DNA of 64,000 bases, from the NCBI RefSeq assembly GCF_000003815.2, contig NC_049982.1, positions 13,299,822 to 13,363,821 on the forward strand, given 5' to 3'. The position numbers and the translations under genes were made by a program. How positions within the stretch are numbered: position 1 is the first letter of the stretch; the number at the start of each line of letters is the position of its first letter. This DNA comes from Branchiostoma floridae. Lineage: Eukaryota; Chordata; Leptocardii; Amphioxiformes; Branchiostomatidae. The notes beneath the pieces are model-generated. The model worked only from the letters and a program-made list of their open reading frames with translations, did not search any database and was not told the DNA's origin. Of the stretch, positions 11,323 to 23,548 are shown one piece after another.

Positions 11323-12690
11323 GCAGCCGTTACTGACAGCTTAGTCTGGTATTACTGGACATAATGTACCCGGTATTTATCGTTACAAATCGTAGAATCT
11401 ACCTCAGTTCGTGCCGTGAGCAACTTGTTGAACGCAGAACAGCGCCTACGGCAAAGCCTATAGGACACACCGAAGTAAGATGAGCAGAAGTTCTCGTGAG
11501 AAATATTTAAAACGCCTAGGGTTTGATGTTCACACGCCCTTTATGGCCTGTTGCCTCGACCCGGCTCAGTAACAGGTCTTTTCGCTTCAGTTCGCCACAG
11601 GTAGGTTCGCTGCAAGGCAAAGTCCTTTTACAATATCGGAAACGTCGTTTGAATGCAATTTCTCTACATACGTAGACTGAAACAATCAATATTCTTTTAT
11701 GATAATATTATCTATGTACAGGGATCAATTAACTAAAAGAATGGCACATGTTGTAACTGGCCGCCGCGCCGTGCTATCCGTATGGCACAACAGACCAGCA
11801 GCACAACAGAATTCATATCGTACTTTTAGTTCCCCAAAAACTGCCCGGCCGGGCCCCTTTGTGACGTTAGCCTCAACGAGGATTCGAATGTCCAGTTAAA
11901 AACCTGTAATTCTTCTGACCACTGTCAGACCTCAGTATTGTTGTTCATAGTATTCAGCATGTTTGTACATGAACGCACACCAGACAATGACAACAGAAGC
12001 GTATGCAGTATACGGACGACACTCTCCAAACAAAGGTTAGTGAGGAAGATTGTGACCTTTTTAGCACATGTCCAGGTTTTTGTCAGCACTCTCCAACAAC
12101 AACAACACGTACCACTATAACGGCTCTGTTTTTCGTGTAAGACGAAAACACAAAGAGCACCGACATGAAAGGAAAGTGCGTACCTCTATCAATATGCCAC
12201 AGTAAGGACCAATAAGAGCAATATTCACATGGACTTTCCCATGGACCATAACCAAAACCCAACTACAAAAGCCCTGGTTTTTAGACAACCATTTTAAGAT
12301 ACTCGACACACAATCCGCCTTATGTTAGGAATGTGGCGTTAGTTATCTTGTCATATATCAACTACTCCGATTTGTGGGGAACGGTGGTGTTTTTTTTCTC
12401 TCTAATGTCACCAAAACCTAGCCTGGGTACCATCCGTATTTTACCGGGACTCCTTACACTCGCTACCCCTAATTTTTACCGAAAAATGTTGTTTTGAAAC
12501 GTTGTGATGAATATTGTTTGTTCGTAAGACAGATGTTGAGACGGGAAATAGTAGTGAAGAGATAACCGGTGTAAAGAAAAGAAAATGATGAATTTGGGAG
12601 CAAAGTGAGTATTTACTTAAGGTGAGAGTAAACCACAGCGTTGGGCGTTTCTTTATTGCGATCGACGACAAAAAAACATGTCCACTCATT
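11323..12690. other. Unique non-coding sequence upstream of the Reeler gene
   Basis: No convincing gene, RNA or repeat was found. It is likely the promoter and/or first intron of the Reeler-domain gene. Confidence 0.5.
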
Positions 12691-12701
12691 TTGTTCCAGA
12701 G

Positions 12702-14696
12702 ATGGCATTCTCCATTGCAGTCGTCATCACCCTGGCTGTCACCATGTCGGCCTCCGTTGTTGAGGGGTATCCTGAGGGCGCTCCTGCCAGCGCCTGTGCG
12801 GAGATGTTCCCGAACCACCTGATGAGCCATGACAACGCCAGTCTGCCTGACGAGCGGTACAGCTCACAGAACATCTCCTCCGCGCCTTACGTCATCACTG
12901 CAGCCACGCAGAGCAACGGAAAGGTCAAAGGTACAGTAACTGGATAATTAAGATGCATTGCGTGTTTGTTTGTTTTTCTTTTCTTTTTGTGATGGTTGAA
13001 ATGATTCTGACACTTCAAACGTTAACACGCACATTACAACTTACAGTGTCCCTGAGAGTTACCGATGGGTACTGGGAGGGGTTCTTCCTCCAGGCCCGTC
13101 TGCAGGGCACCGCCACTCCGGTGGGCATGTGGGAGGGGCTTCCAGCCAACACTCAGACCAGGAACTGTCCGGGCGGAAACAAGGTAAGGACTGCTGTTTT
13201 TGACATATACGTGTAACTATCGTAACCTTTGCCATGCATGTTATATAAATGGTTCCCTATTACATAAGGGTTGAAGACAGTATAGTAATATGTTAAAATA
13301 CAAATTTTCAAGCGTTAGGAATTGGGATCGTTGAGTGTCAAAAAGACGAAGCAGCCAGAATCCAATACGGGTTGTATACGTATGCCTGCTCGAAGATTAT
13401 AAGACAATTGGGGTGAGGCCGTGGTTCTATTCAGTATTTCCAAGTTGAAGCTTAAGGAGAAATATAGTTTTATTCTACCTTAGGCGATGTTGATTCAATT
13501 ATATGGATGCGTCCGCATAAACTTTCGTCCAAATTCTAGAAAACAATGTTTTTGTTGAGAATCGTTCAAAGCAACTGCAAAATGAGCAAGTTAAACGTCT
13601 GTCATAAGTTGAAAAAAGTATTGAAAGACGGATGCTCATCGCATGCAAAAGTCAATTCCAAAGACAAAGTTGACGATGTGAAAGAACAAAAATCAAACAG
13701 TCCATTGTTCCGTGTACTCCGTATGTTTATTCATTTGTTCAACATTCCTGGCCACTAAGATTTCATGATGAAGGCAACTTTTATCAAATTACCATTTTTC
13801 TATTCGTACGCTTGCATTAGTTTCTGGGTTTCCAGGGAATGCCATCCGTATAATCAAATCAACATCAGGCCTTGCAAACAAGCTAAGAAGTGTTCCATAT
13901 GAAGTTAAGGGGCCTATTTGATCAGAGATTTGACGTCATTTACCGACTTCCTTTGTAGGCCAAAATTGTGCCACCTTGTTTGTGTAGTCTCCAAGCAGAC
14001 ATATCAGATATGACAAAAGAGAAGAATCTGGGCATATAGGGACAAATAAGTTACCATGGGATCTCAGTCTTTTGCAATCTATCCAGCTATCCGCCGGCCG
14101 GTCAGTTTACTCCAATTAACTCCTACTAGGCTTTTATTCCTAACTTGACCATAGTCCCCTATTACTATTCGGCCAGGCCGGGAGTCTGATAGAGACTAGT
14201 GTTTTTGCGTGAGGCTATAACAGTTGACTCTTACATTATATCATCTCTGAAGAACGCCGTCACTCACACGTCCGAGGCGAAGGTCTCCACTTTGGACGCT
14301 ACATGGACTCCCCCTAGCACACCGGCCAATATGACAGTCGTCTTCCGAGGGACTTTTGTCAAGGAATTCGAAGATTTCTGGGTCGGTCTGGAGTCAGATC
14401 CTCTGTCTGTGAACGCCTGTACGTAACAACGTTCAATTGTTTCGTTTTCATAACAAATGTATGGGCCAAATGATAACACGAAAGGTTTATTTTGCTTCTA
14501 TACGTTTTAACGGAAGTTGGCGGAGCCGTTTAGCTCCGCTACTCTTGCTTGTAGTAGTTTCCCCTCTGTAGCTGAGCTGTCGTATCTAACAACATACATG
14601 TATGTTGCAGATGTGAGCGCCGGAGTGCCTCTTGGATCCTTGACTACCGTCGTGCTGGGCACCGCCCTGCTGGCAACCTTCGCCTGCATGATCTGA
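12702..14696 (+). CDS. Reeler-domain secreted protein, probable GPI anchor (205 aa)
   Basis: Exons 12702-12930, 13047-13183, 14253-14418 and 14611-14696 (TGA) give 205 residues. Residues 1-22 are a signal peptide. The Reeler (reelin N-terminal-type) domain spans about 30-175, with the opening signature C-A-E-M-F-P-N-H (C32), the mid signature W-E-G-F-F-L-Q-A-R (86-94), and THT, TWTPP (139-143) and F-R-G-T-F-V-x-x-F-x-x-F-W-V-G (153-167). The last residues are a small-residue cleavage region (SAG) and a hydrophobic tail with no basic end, the layout of a GPI-attachment signal. Only C32 and C117 are available for a domain disulfide. The chosen ATG (12702) directly follows an acceptor. An in-frame ATG at 12678 lies in the preceding intron in this model. 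Reeler-only proteins in invertebrates are often defence or matrix factors, but the role here is inferred. Confidence 0.88.
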
Positions 14697-15878
14697 GAAT
14701 CCTCCACACCTGTATACGCCGCTTCTGACAGCAGTATGTTCAGATAGATCGTTTTAAGTTATGCTGATTAGCGAGGTTTAAAGAGATACAGTATTGGATG
14801 ACATAGCATCTGACTTAAGTATTGACTTGGTATTTCACTGAAGCTGCGGCACGTTGGCTGTGTCCTAAGCTGGATTTGTGTTACCCTTGACTTTGTAATG
14901 GCAATACAAAGTAAAAGGTAACGTTACAAGAAATCCTACGAACACAATAACACAGAGAAAGCGTAAAAAGATGCAATTTGTTTAGCACTCGGTCGTAGTT
15001 ATGTTGCCAGCGTATCACAGGTTCAGGGAGATACCTGCGGCCGACACCTGCAAAGCACCCTACTCAATAGATGTTTGGGGTTTTACTCTCTTTGCTCCAC
15101 ATAGTCTGGGATGACGTCGATGTATTTAAAGCCATATGCGTGTACTTATGAGGTGATGGTAATCTTGTGTCATTAGAGAGATTGGATCGGTAAATTAATC
15201 ATTGCTGCTCTGCATCGTTAAGATACATGGAATCAAAAACTTATCAGAGGTAAAATGACATTTTAGATTGATGCCACTATAGTACAAGATCATATTCCAC
15301 CATCAACATCAATTTCCCGAATCCAGGTGGTTCTTTAGGAAAACCAGAAAAACACAATAATGCAAAAACCATACGTTACTACAGTTAGCACGTTTTAATC
15401 TTACTTTATTTAAAGTATGAAGGAATATGTTAAGTTACATTTTGCTATGCGTTTAAGGTGACATTTGCTCATAGAGGAAATTATGTTAATCATTGTATCA
15501 TGCACTATCAAAGCGTAAGAGATACATGTAAAACATTACGTAAATACAATGTATGTAGTAACTAATGCTACATTTAAAATGCTACTGTACTTTGGTATCT
15601 TTGGTATCACAATCAGCATCATGAATAGTTTGCATGTGACGAAAAATCACGATTCATTCATTCAATAAATTTCAATCTATAAGGTGAAGTCCACGACTTA
15701 CTCATCGATATCAGCATAAACTATGGACTTAAGCTAAAGAAGCGGATTTCATAGGCAAAATATATGCCTCTTATCCCAACTCTTTGATACATGATATATG
15801 ATATGATATAAATATTTTCTAGCATTTAATGATACACCTGCTGATGGACACGCTGTATGTAATAGATTATTAGGCACA
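14697..15878. other. Convergent 3' UTR region
   Basis: AT-rich non-coding sequence between the stop codons of the Reeler gene (+) and the BTB-kelch gene (-). It holds both presumed 3' UTRs and no other gene that can be supported. Confidence 0.6.
15405..15410 (-). terminator. Poly(A) signal (AATAAA on minus strand) for the BTB-kelch gene
   Basis: TTTATT on the plus strand lies about 470 bp beyond the stop codon of the minus-strand gene. An AATAAA on the plus strand at 15664-15669 could serve the convergent Reeler gene, in which case the two 3' UTRs would overlap. Confidence 0.4.
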
Positions 15879-18800
15879 TCAGTTTAATGAAGAAGGCATC
15901 GTCATCTCCAGCGTTATCGTTCTTGTAGTGTTCTTTCTCACCCCCGGAAAGTTGGCCAGCTCGCTCCACCTGTCCTCCTCCAGGTTGTAACAATGAACCT
16001 TCCCTGGCTCTTTGTAGTCCACGAAGAGGAGCCTGTTGCCTAGCAGCGCACATTTGCTGGCTGGGTGGGACGGCAGATAGTCGGGAAGCCGGCTCAGCTC
16101 GCTGGTCTCCTCCGTCAGGATGTCGTACTTCACCACCTGCCCTGCCGGCTCTTCGCTCTGCACCAGGTACAGACAGTTGCGTTCCGCTGCTTTCATTCCT
16201 GGGTTGGCGTAGGTCGGCCATGTTTCTTCTCTCCAGCGGTTGCTCTTGGGGTCGAACCGAAGTTTCTTCGCCGTGGACTGACTGGGGCCTGAGCATGGCA
16301 TATGCCAAAATTCTGATACATCAAGAATAGTACTCTCAGTGAAACAATAAGTTTTAAATGTGCACTTACGTTTATTACACTGGTATATTTGTGTGTGTTC
16401 AGATCAACATGTTAGTTTGTGGCAGATACAATCATCAAGTGACACACAAAAGATTATCACATAAAGCCAACAAAAACACACACCCTAGGAACTAGGAACT
16501 AGAAACACGAATGAGAGTTCTTCAGCTGGATCTTTCGTTATGTGTTAAGTTGATGCCATGCACTTTCGCCACATATGCATTGGTATTTCATCACAGGATC
16601 TCATTACCACTGATTTGCACGTATCCTGTTTCCATGGCCTCCTCCTCCATTCTCCCTACGTGTGCTACATTGCGCAATGGGTACAAGAAAAGCAAGAGGG
16701 AGTTAATACATTGTCCTTCAGAGAAGTCTTTCATCACAATTTTAACAGAATGCATTCTGCAACAGATTGCAATACATGGAGAAAGTGTTACTTTGGGGTA
16801 GGTCTGGGTATAGCAAGTAAGGGAAAGAAGCTAAAGGCACTCATCAGCAGCGACAAGGAAGTTGGAGCCATTCACGGGGTTCAGGCTAAGGCTATTCTTC
16901 AGTATTCTGTGTAACTATTCGTAACGGTGCCATTAACTACTAGCAGTGGACCAACCTTTCATTCCGGGCAGAGCGCTCCACAGCTCCATCCAGCGATCCA
17001 CAGCGGGATCGTAACGCAGCGCCCTGGCTGTGCTGTCTCCCCACGACAGGTGGTCTCCGAAGACCCACAGGTTCCCCATGCAGGTGGTGAGCCTGGGAGC
17101 CCGGACACCTACCGGTAGGGAGCACACGGGAGTCCAGCTGTTGGTCACGGGTTCGAATCTCTCCACAGATGACATGTAGCTGCATCCCATCTCCTTCATT
17201 TCCTGTGTGAGCATCATGGTGGAAATAATGAAAACGTAGGAAATTTCTGCTCTAGACTAGTTTTGACGTCTTTTTTGTGTTTTTTTCGGGCTTTCCATTT
17301 TGCCAGGGTCAGCAAAAAAAGAAAAAAAGACTGACTAGATAGGAAGCCTGACAAAACGCCCCAAAAGACGTCAAAAGTCGGAGCCGAACTTCTGATTGGA
17401 GAGTAGGCTGTGTCCGAAACTTCTGGTGTGGTTTGTGCATGCTCCCGTAGTTTAAGCTTGTTTGGTACGTAAAGAACTTAAAAGTCCTTACGTACCAAAC
17501 AAGCCTTCTGGTCGATTATCTTCTGTGTTATCTTATGTTCATGGTATACAGAGGCACGTTGCATATGTACATCGAAAATCAACATTATTGCCTTATACCT
17601 TAATAAGAAACAATGTATCCAATTTAACGTTGATATATCTATGAGGACGCTCACAAAAGTCATTCGTGTATCACACTGTACCTTTAGATTCCGACCGCCA
17701 ACGACGTAAAGATGTCCAAATAGGGCTGCCAATCCAAAGTAGGAGCGAGGATGTCGCATTTGTGGAACTTCGGACCATAGTCGTAAGAGGGCGTCGAAGC
17801 AGAAGACCCTACAACCACTTTTTCCACGCTGGGTGTCACAGTCCCCTACAATGACGTACACGTAGTGGTCGATGGCAGCGACGTCAAAATACGTCGTCTT
17901 GGAGACGTCGTGAGGAAGGGACGTCAGGAGCTTCCACACGTTCCTACAGTCGTCAAAAATGTACAGCTCCGGAGGCTCATCTGTAGCATGGATGAATTCC
18001 TGAGGGCGCAACCACAACAGGAAGAAGCAAAGTACATGTATATCTGAGCACAGATAAAACAATGATAATACAGAGTCAAAAAAAATACTTGATGAAACAT
18101 CTCACGACTTATCAAACTATCTCTTCTAGTAAAGGTATATGGCATGCAAAGTTCCATATTGTTCAGATGTTTCCAGCTTACCTGTGCAGCTGTGGCCGCG
18201 ATACACTTCATGGGTGTCTTGTCGAAGCGAGCTCTTTGTTGAGGGTTCATGTGTTCTACCGAACACGTCTCTCGTCTGTCTTTTATAAACTGGTACACCC
18301 TGTCTCCCAACCTGGATAGGCCGTAAGTTTCTGTCAAGTTCAAGACGTCTAAGCAGTTCTCTTCGTCAAGATGAAGATACAAAAACTGTGCGACCGCTTC
18401 GATCGCCAGCCGAATTTGAAGGAAGCTGGACGCAACTAGAAGCTCGTTAACTGTTCTGAAGCATAACTGCAGATCTCCAGTGTACATGAACTCCATGAGA
18501 TAGTAAAAGCTCCGCCCGCTGACTCCCTTCAGTGTCACCACGTCTTGTGATCTCTCCTTCATGTCTGACGTGAACATAGAGCGGAAATACTCGCTGGCGG
18601 CGGCAAGAATGTTCTTGTGAGCTCGGAAGACCCTGTTCTCGACGCGAAGTTCAATGTCACAGAACTGCTCGCGTTCTATCATGTCGGTCAGATTCCTGTG
18701 GAAGGAAGACTGGAGGTTTCGCTTTACACTGTCCTGGATAGTGATGGTTGAGGTATCCTGGTACTCAGGGGTTGGCGGTGATGTCGATGGGGGTGGGGGT

Positions 18801-19384
18801 GGTGGAGGAGGTGGCGGTGGAGCAGAGGCAGGGGACTCGCTGCTCCCCTCCCCACCGTCACCACTACCCTCGTCTGCTGTACCCTCGCCATTAGTCATGG
18901 GTGACTCTTCTTTCTTCGCCCCCTCATCAGACTTTTCCTTTTTCTCTCCATCTTCCTTCTTTTTCTCAGACTTCGGAGATGACGGAGGCGTGGGTGGGAA
19001 CTCCACCGGATCGCCGACTGTGGAAAATGTGACAGGAATCTTGAAGACGTCTTCACAAATGTCCAGCAGCTTCGCGTCAAGGTTCTTGGGAAGTTGTGAG
19101 GTGTAGCACATGTACATGACGGAGTCAAACTGCTCCGGAGTCACGGCGTCCGTGATGTTGAACTCCGCGGGTGCAGGGTCCACGGCCTCCCCCGTGAGGC
19201 TGTCGCGGAAGTACGGGCAGCTGACGGCAAGGATGTTTCGGTGCACGGGGAACACTCGGTCGCCCAGGAGGATCCGTCCGTCACAGAGGATTCCTTGCGA
19301 TCGGAACTCGTTCAGGTTTTGCTGTACCAAGTCCCAGTGCCGACTCTTCCAGTCACTGATGACGCCGACATCTTCGGTCGCCAT
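15879..19384 (-). CDS. Double-BTB, BACK, kelch-repeat protein (725 aa)
   Basis: Minus-strand exons: 19384-18182 (ATG), 17999-17682, 17202-16956 and 16288-15879 (TGA). All borders are GT/AG, and the sum is 2178 bp. The first BTB domain is about residues 30-118 (CDGRILLGDRVFPVHRNILA). A linker at 125-215 is acidic/lysine-rich and then has a run of 11 prolines (189-199). The second BTB domain is about 232-336 (CDIELRVENRVFRAHKNILA), followed by a BACK region at about 337-400. Exons 2-4 encode kelch-like blades (YVYVIVGDCD, LYVVGGRN, LWVFGDH, LRYDPAVDRW, LRFDPKSNRW, YNLEEDRW). Proteins of this layout are usually substrate adaptors of Cullin-3 E3 ligases: BTB binds Cullin-3 and dimerises, and kelch binds substrate. 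Two BTB domains in one chain is unusual. The first is more diverged and may have lost Cullin binding. The exact orthologue is not recognised. Confidence 0.9.
17457..17505. repeat. Near-perfect hairpin in BTB-kelch intron
   Basis: GCTTGTTTGGTACGTAA and TTACGTACCAAACAAGC form inverted arms around a loop of about 13 bases. It is strong enough to fold in the pre-mRNA. It lies between exons 2 and 3 of the minus-strand gene. Confidence 0.85.
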
Positions 19385-20640
19385 TTCACACTTGTGTTTT
19401 GTTTGAAGGAATCTGGTGCTCCTATTTACTTAAATGGTACGCGAACTGCTTCCCTGTTTACATAAATGGAGCACGCTGCATCTGTAGGAAGAGCCATGAA
19501 ATAGTTGCGATTGTAAAGGAAGTCAAGCATCGTAGAAGTACGGTTTCATATGCACTAGATCATATGGAAATACACACTTTGAAGTTTACGGGTAATTGCT
19601 TAAGTTCAAGTGGAGCACCGTGGACAGACAAAAAAGAGTGACTGGTTTATATTGGACGTAGCGGATCAAAACGTGCGTTATATTTCAGCTATTTTATCCC
19701 ACGAAGTGATTTTGAATTGGTGAGAAAAAAATCAAAGACATTCTTGGTGATGTAGGCAGGTGCGCTGTTGCACTGTCCGCGCTAACTAGTGTTGGGCCCG
19801 TGTTAGGCGATAGAGGAGAGTATTGTAGAGCCAGAGGCGATTTTCCAATCGAAATGTGTTTATGTAGTGGCTAACTTTGACTTTTGGCTGCGGCTACAAT
19901 TTAGTCCGAACAGCTGAAGTCTTGTTTTGGTACGACGCAGGGGTTAAGCGTGCCTGGCAACGACAAATATGGCTGGCATCCCGGGTACAGAAATAGATTG
20001 CAGCGACGAACCAACATATCTACTACATTTCAATACAGGTCAAAGCTGCAATATCTTAAGAAGCATGGAAAAACATGTCAAAGGGAAACACGAACACGAT
20101 GACTTAATTCGAAAATTCCCATAGTTATCAGCATAACTGTCAACAAGTTCAAATATAGTATCATTGAGGTTGATATTGATAATGCTGATATTTTCTTATA
20201 ATTGCATTGCGTTCAATAAATGAACAATATTTGCACGTCGAAGCTATCATATGAGAAATATCATGAAAGTTTTACAAACCTTTTCGTCGCTCCAGTTAAT
20301 TCCGTTCCCAATCCGTCTTAACACGGGGTACTTCTATTTAAAAACTCGCACCGTGTTCGGCGGGGTTTGTTGTGACCGTGCAGGACTGGGTTAAGTCGAT
20401 AACTACGGAGCACGTCATCACCTGCTGCTGTCAATCATTCTGACGTCATGACTCCATGTGAGATAACGAGTATGCCCAGATGAAGTCTTCTGTAGCTTTT
20501 TGGTCGACCTAAAAAAAGAGGTTAGTTCTACAAACATGGCGTGTGGTTGCAGCTGTGGTTTCGCTGGGGCCCTTTTGGGACAAGTGTATGTACACATGTT
20601 AGGGACAGGGGATGGTGGTAGACAGCAAATCATCCGTTTG
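19385..20640. other. Upstream region of the BTB-kelch gene
   Basis: Non-coding sequence, presumably including the promoter of the minus-strand gene. A short ORF starting at 20536 (MACGCSCGFAGALLG) soon runs into a microsatellite and is not accepted as a gene. Confidence 0.5.
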
Positions 20641-20659
20641 CTTTCCTGCGAATTTCATC

Positions 20660-20728
20660 ATTATCGTTTGTGTATGTGTGTGTGCGTGTGTGTGTGCGTG
20701 TGTGTGTGTGCGCGCGCGCGCGTGTGTG

Positions 20729-20759
<31 letters not shown>

Positions 20760-20929
20760 CAGAGAAAGAGTTTTGGCATCTCTCCCTCTGCACTTTCTTT
20801 CGTCTATCACTGTTTTTCTCAGCACTTTCTCCATCTCTCTCTCTCTCTGTCTCTCTCTCTCTCTCTCACTCTCTGTCTCTCTCTGTCTCTCTCTCTGGCT
20901 GTTACTCTCTCTCACTCCTTCTCACTCCC

Positions 20930-20969
<40 letters not shown>

Positions 20970-21005
20970 ATATATATATATATATATACATACAGAGAGA
21001 GAGCG
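20660..21005. repeat. Compound microsatellite (GT)n, (GC)n, (CT)n, (TA)n
   Basis: A GT/GC run (about 20660-20750), a GA patch, a long CT/GTCT tract (about 20837-20965), a TA run (about 20966-20989) and a GA tail follow one another. Long ORFs here in several frames are low-complexity artefacts. Confidence 0.97.
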
Positions 21006-23000
21006 ATATATACGCAAGAGCGAGCGATATATGCCCACTCTCGTAAAACCTCCGTCAATGTCAATCCGACATTAATGGAATTTTACCATCTGTGTCAAAT
21101 AACGTTATAGTAGTATATATATGCCGATCTTCAAATACAGACACGGCCTAGCCGAGAATCAGAGGAACGTCTGGAGTAAAGTCATATTTTCACATCTAGC
21201 GACCGTACGGTGTTGTACATGTTACCTTTATCGGTGACAGTTGAATTATGACTGTTGTTAGTGAAACGTCCATTCCATTTAAGTTGGAATGGTTCTGAAA
21301 CTGGATGATCTTTTTACAAACAACAAGTATCATTGGCTGACCTACTGAAGGCGTTTTGAGGTGACAAAAGCAAGAAGGCATGAAGTACAATAAAGCGGAC
21401 TCTGATCTCATTAGTTTGATGTGTGTGTCATGGGAACGGCTGTTGGATATTGGATATTGAAGTTGTCTCATTTTATAACTCAGCACCAAGGACAGATAAA
21501 AACATCCTCGGGCAAGTGTAGTCCACTGTGAACTATTGCCCTGGTTTCGGGTCCTAACGAATGTAAGCGTGTATGAAGCATGCAGGATCTAGAGAATGAA
21601 AATGTAGACGATTTTTCTGCAAACATCCCGGGTGCCTCCAGACATATCTATAGCCCTCGAGACGTGATTTTTTATGATCATTTCCCTCAGAGCAAAGTCT
21701 TGCTGTAAGCCGCCCTACAAGTCCCACATCCTGCACTCTATCGATTGACTGATTTCGTCAGTCATGAACATCTCAAGTGTCCTTCGGGAACACCGTGGAT
21801 TCTGCAACACTGGCAGAAAAGACTATAAAGCGGATTATTTGAGACGTCTATCAATATGGTACTCTCTAAAATAGATCTAATTTAGAAAGCCCGTCAAAAA
21901 GGTATAAAACTACGTCAAGAAGCCTGAAGAAGGCAGCCGTTGCTGAACCTCTGCTTAGAGAGTATCAATATGGCGCAATAAGTTGAAGCTGATCTCGAGA
22001 CAAGTACCGCTTGCAAATAGGAAAGAAGAAAGTATGGAAAATGGTGGAAATAAAAAGACTAAGAAAACTTGTAAAATAGGGAAGGTAGCTACTATAAGAT
22101 ATATGTTGTAATGTCACCACAAAAATGCAAATAGAGCAAGTCGACGCAATCGGGATTTCCATTCTTAGACTTGCAGAAAATGTATGATTCTTTTAACCAG
22201 TCAAAACATTTACAATATATCATTATACAGTGTTCCACAGAACCCTGGCAGCAATCATGAATATAATATGACTACCTCACTTCTCAATAGTACATGTACG
22301 TCTGACATTACCCCTCCCTCATCGCTCTTGCTTCTCACCGTAGCCAATATATAAGTAGCGAGAGGGTTTTAACGAAGACACATAGTGGACCATTCTCTGG
22401 AAGAATAAAGCCCTGGAATTAAGCTGTGCGAGCAATGACCGTCCATCTCACGTACCTAATGTACTGACCACTTGCGCATGCATCATGTATGTTGTGGGAT
22501 TTTGAGGTCAAACAGGAGACCACGGCCGGAGACGTCCGTCATTACAATACGTCCCAGGATGTGCTTGCTCGATATTTCAAGAATAAGCGTCAATATGATT
22601 CCGAGAACCTCAGACTCCGTCATTATCGACTTAAACTTCCGTCGTCCCTAAGTCTTTCATAGACAACAAGAGTGCTTCGTACTAGCACGTACATGCAAAA
22701 ACAGGTACAAGTGATAGGTATAATAGTAACAGAAATCAAGAATTAGTCTTGTCTTCTGTGAAAACACGACAATTTTACCAACAGTGTTCACTTGTCATTC
22801 TGGATATATGATACCTTTAGGGGGTGATGTACTTATATTTTATGTAGACCGTTGTTGCATATTCAAAGAACGCACCGCAACGCATGTATCTGAAACATTC
22901 ATATCATTATCAGGTGATTTTTAGAATATTGTCTAAATGTTGCAATGTATTCATCAGAGTCTACACGTCTTTCCGTGCTGGTGACAGATTGATGACCAGT
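21006..23000. other. Intergenic sequence, nothing recognised
   Basis: No ORF with recognisable similarity, no tRNA-like structure and no clear repeat was seen by eye. Confidence 0.5.
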
Positions 23001-23218
23001 CTCGGTCAAAACTCACGCCTGCGTGGCGCCAGGGTGGACGGCAATTAGCTGCACTGCAGGCGCATTCAATCCCGGACGTCCCCGTGGCCGGCTAGCTGGA
23101 AGTCGTGCTGGGATTCGCACTGTACTGGCATTACAACGAACTGCGTTTTCGACGTTCTGTTTCCAGCTAGTCTGTGAGTGTTTCTCATATTCCGCTTTGA
23201 CAGCCAACTGTAACAAGC

Positions 23219-23548
23219 ATGCATCTTGCAACGCCGGGCCTCACCGAGGCATCCACCACCATGTCTTCGGCTCACCTTCGCGACTTGACCCGAGCAACAT
23301 CTCCGCCTGCCCCATTCGTCCCGCCAAATCTTTTTCCAGACAACCTGTTCTTCATCTTCCTGTTGATTTTTGGCGCCATCTTCATGTTGGGAACCTACCT
23401 TGTCCTGACGATCTACAGTAAGCTGTACAAACCATCCAAAACGGAGGTGTGCACGCTGTCTGGAGAAACTGTTCCTGACACCAAGTGGAACGAGATGATA
23501 GGTGGACATGCTGGTTCTCCTAACAAGAGCACCAAGATACCACTGTAA
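23219..23548 (+). CDS. Small single-pass membrane protein (109 aa, or 95 aa from the inner Met)
   Basis: A single open exon. The first ATG (23219) has a weak context. The in-frame ATG at 23261 (Met15) sits in CCACCATGT, a strong initiation context, and may be the true start. Layout: a Ser/Thr/Pro-rich N-terminus (residues 1-40), one hydrophobic helix (about 43-66, FFIFLLIFGAIFMLGTYLVL), the basic stop-transfer YSKLYKPSK, and a polar C-terminus ending in PNKSTKIPL. No signal peptide is visible, so an N-out/C-in type III topology fits. No family is recognised. The helix followed by a Ser-Lys turn is loosely like KCNE-type potassium-channel subunits, but that is weak. Clean codon use and composition unlike the flanking AT-rich DNA support it being real. 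Confidence 0.6.
   Translation: MHLATPGLTEASTTMSSAHLRDLTRATSPPAPFVPPNLFPDNLFFIFLLIFGAIFMLGTYLVLTIYSKLYKPSKTEVCTLSGETVPDTKWNEMIGGHAGSPNKSTKIPL

Noticed and set aside
13546-13758. 70-residue lysine-rich ORF in the Reeler intron
   Set aside because: It lies between two well-defined exons, has no family, and its composition is that of AT-rich intron.
17145-17165. tRNA box-B-like GGGTTCGAATCTCTCC on the plus strand
   Set aside because: It lies inside a coding exon of the minus-strand BTB-kelch gene and lacks a box A and a cloverleaf around it.
18654-19106. 150-residue plus-strand ORF with a glycine run
   Set aside because: It is the antisense of the BTB-kelch first exon, where its glycines mirror the proline codons.
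20536-20640. Possible first exon starting MACGCSCGFAGALLG
   Set aside because: There is no recognisable family, no clear donor, and it runs into the microsatellite.
20612-21110. Long ORFs rich in V/C, S/L or H/T
   Set aside because: They are translations of GT, CT and TA microsatellites in several frames.
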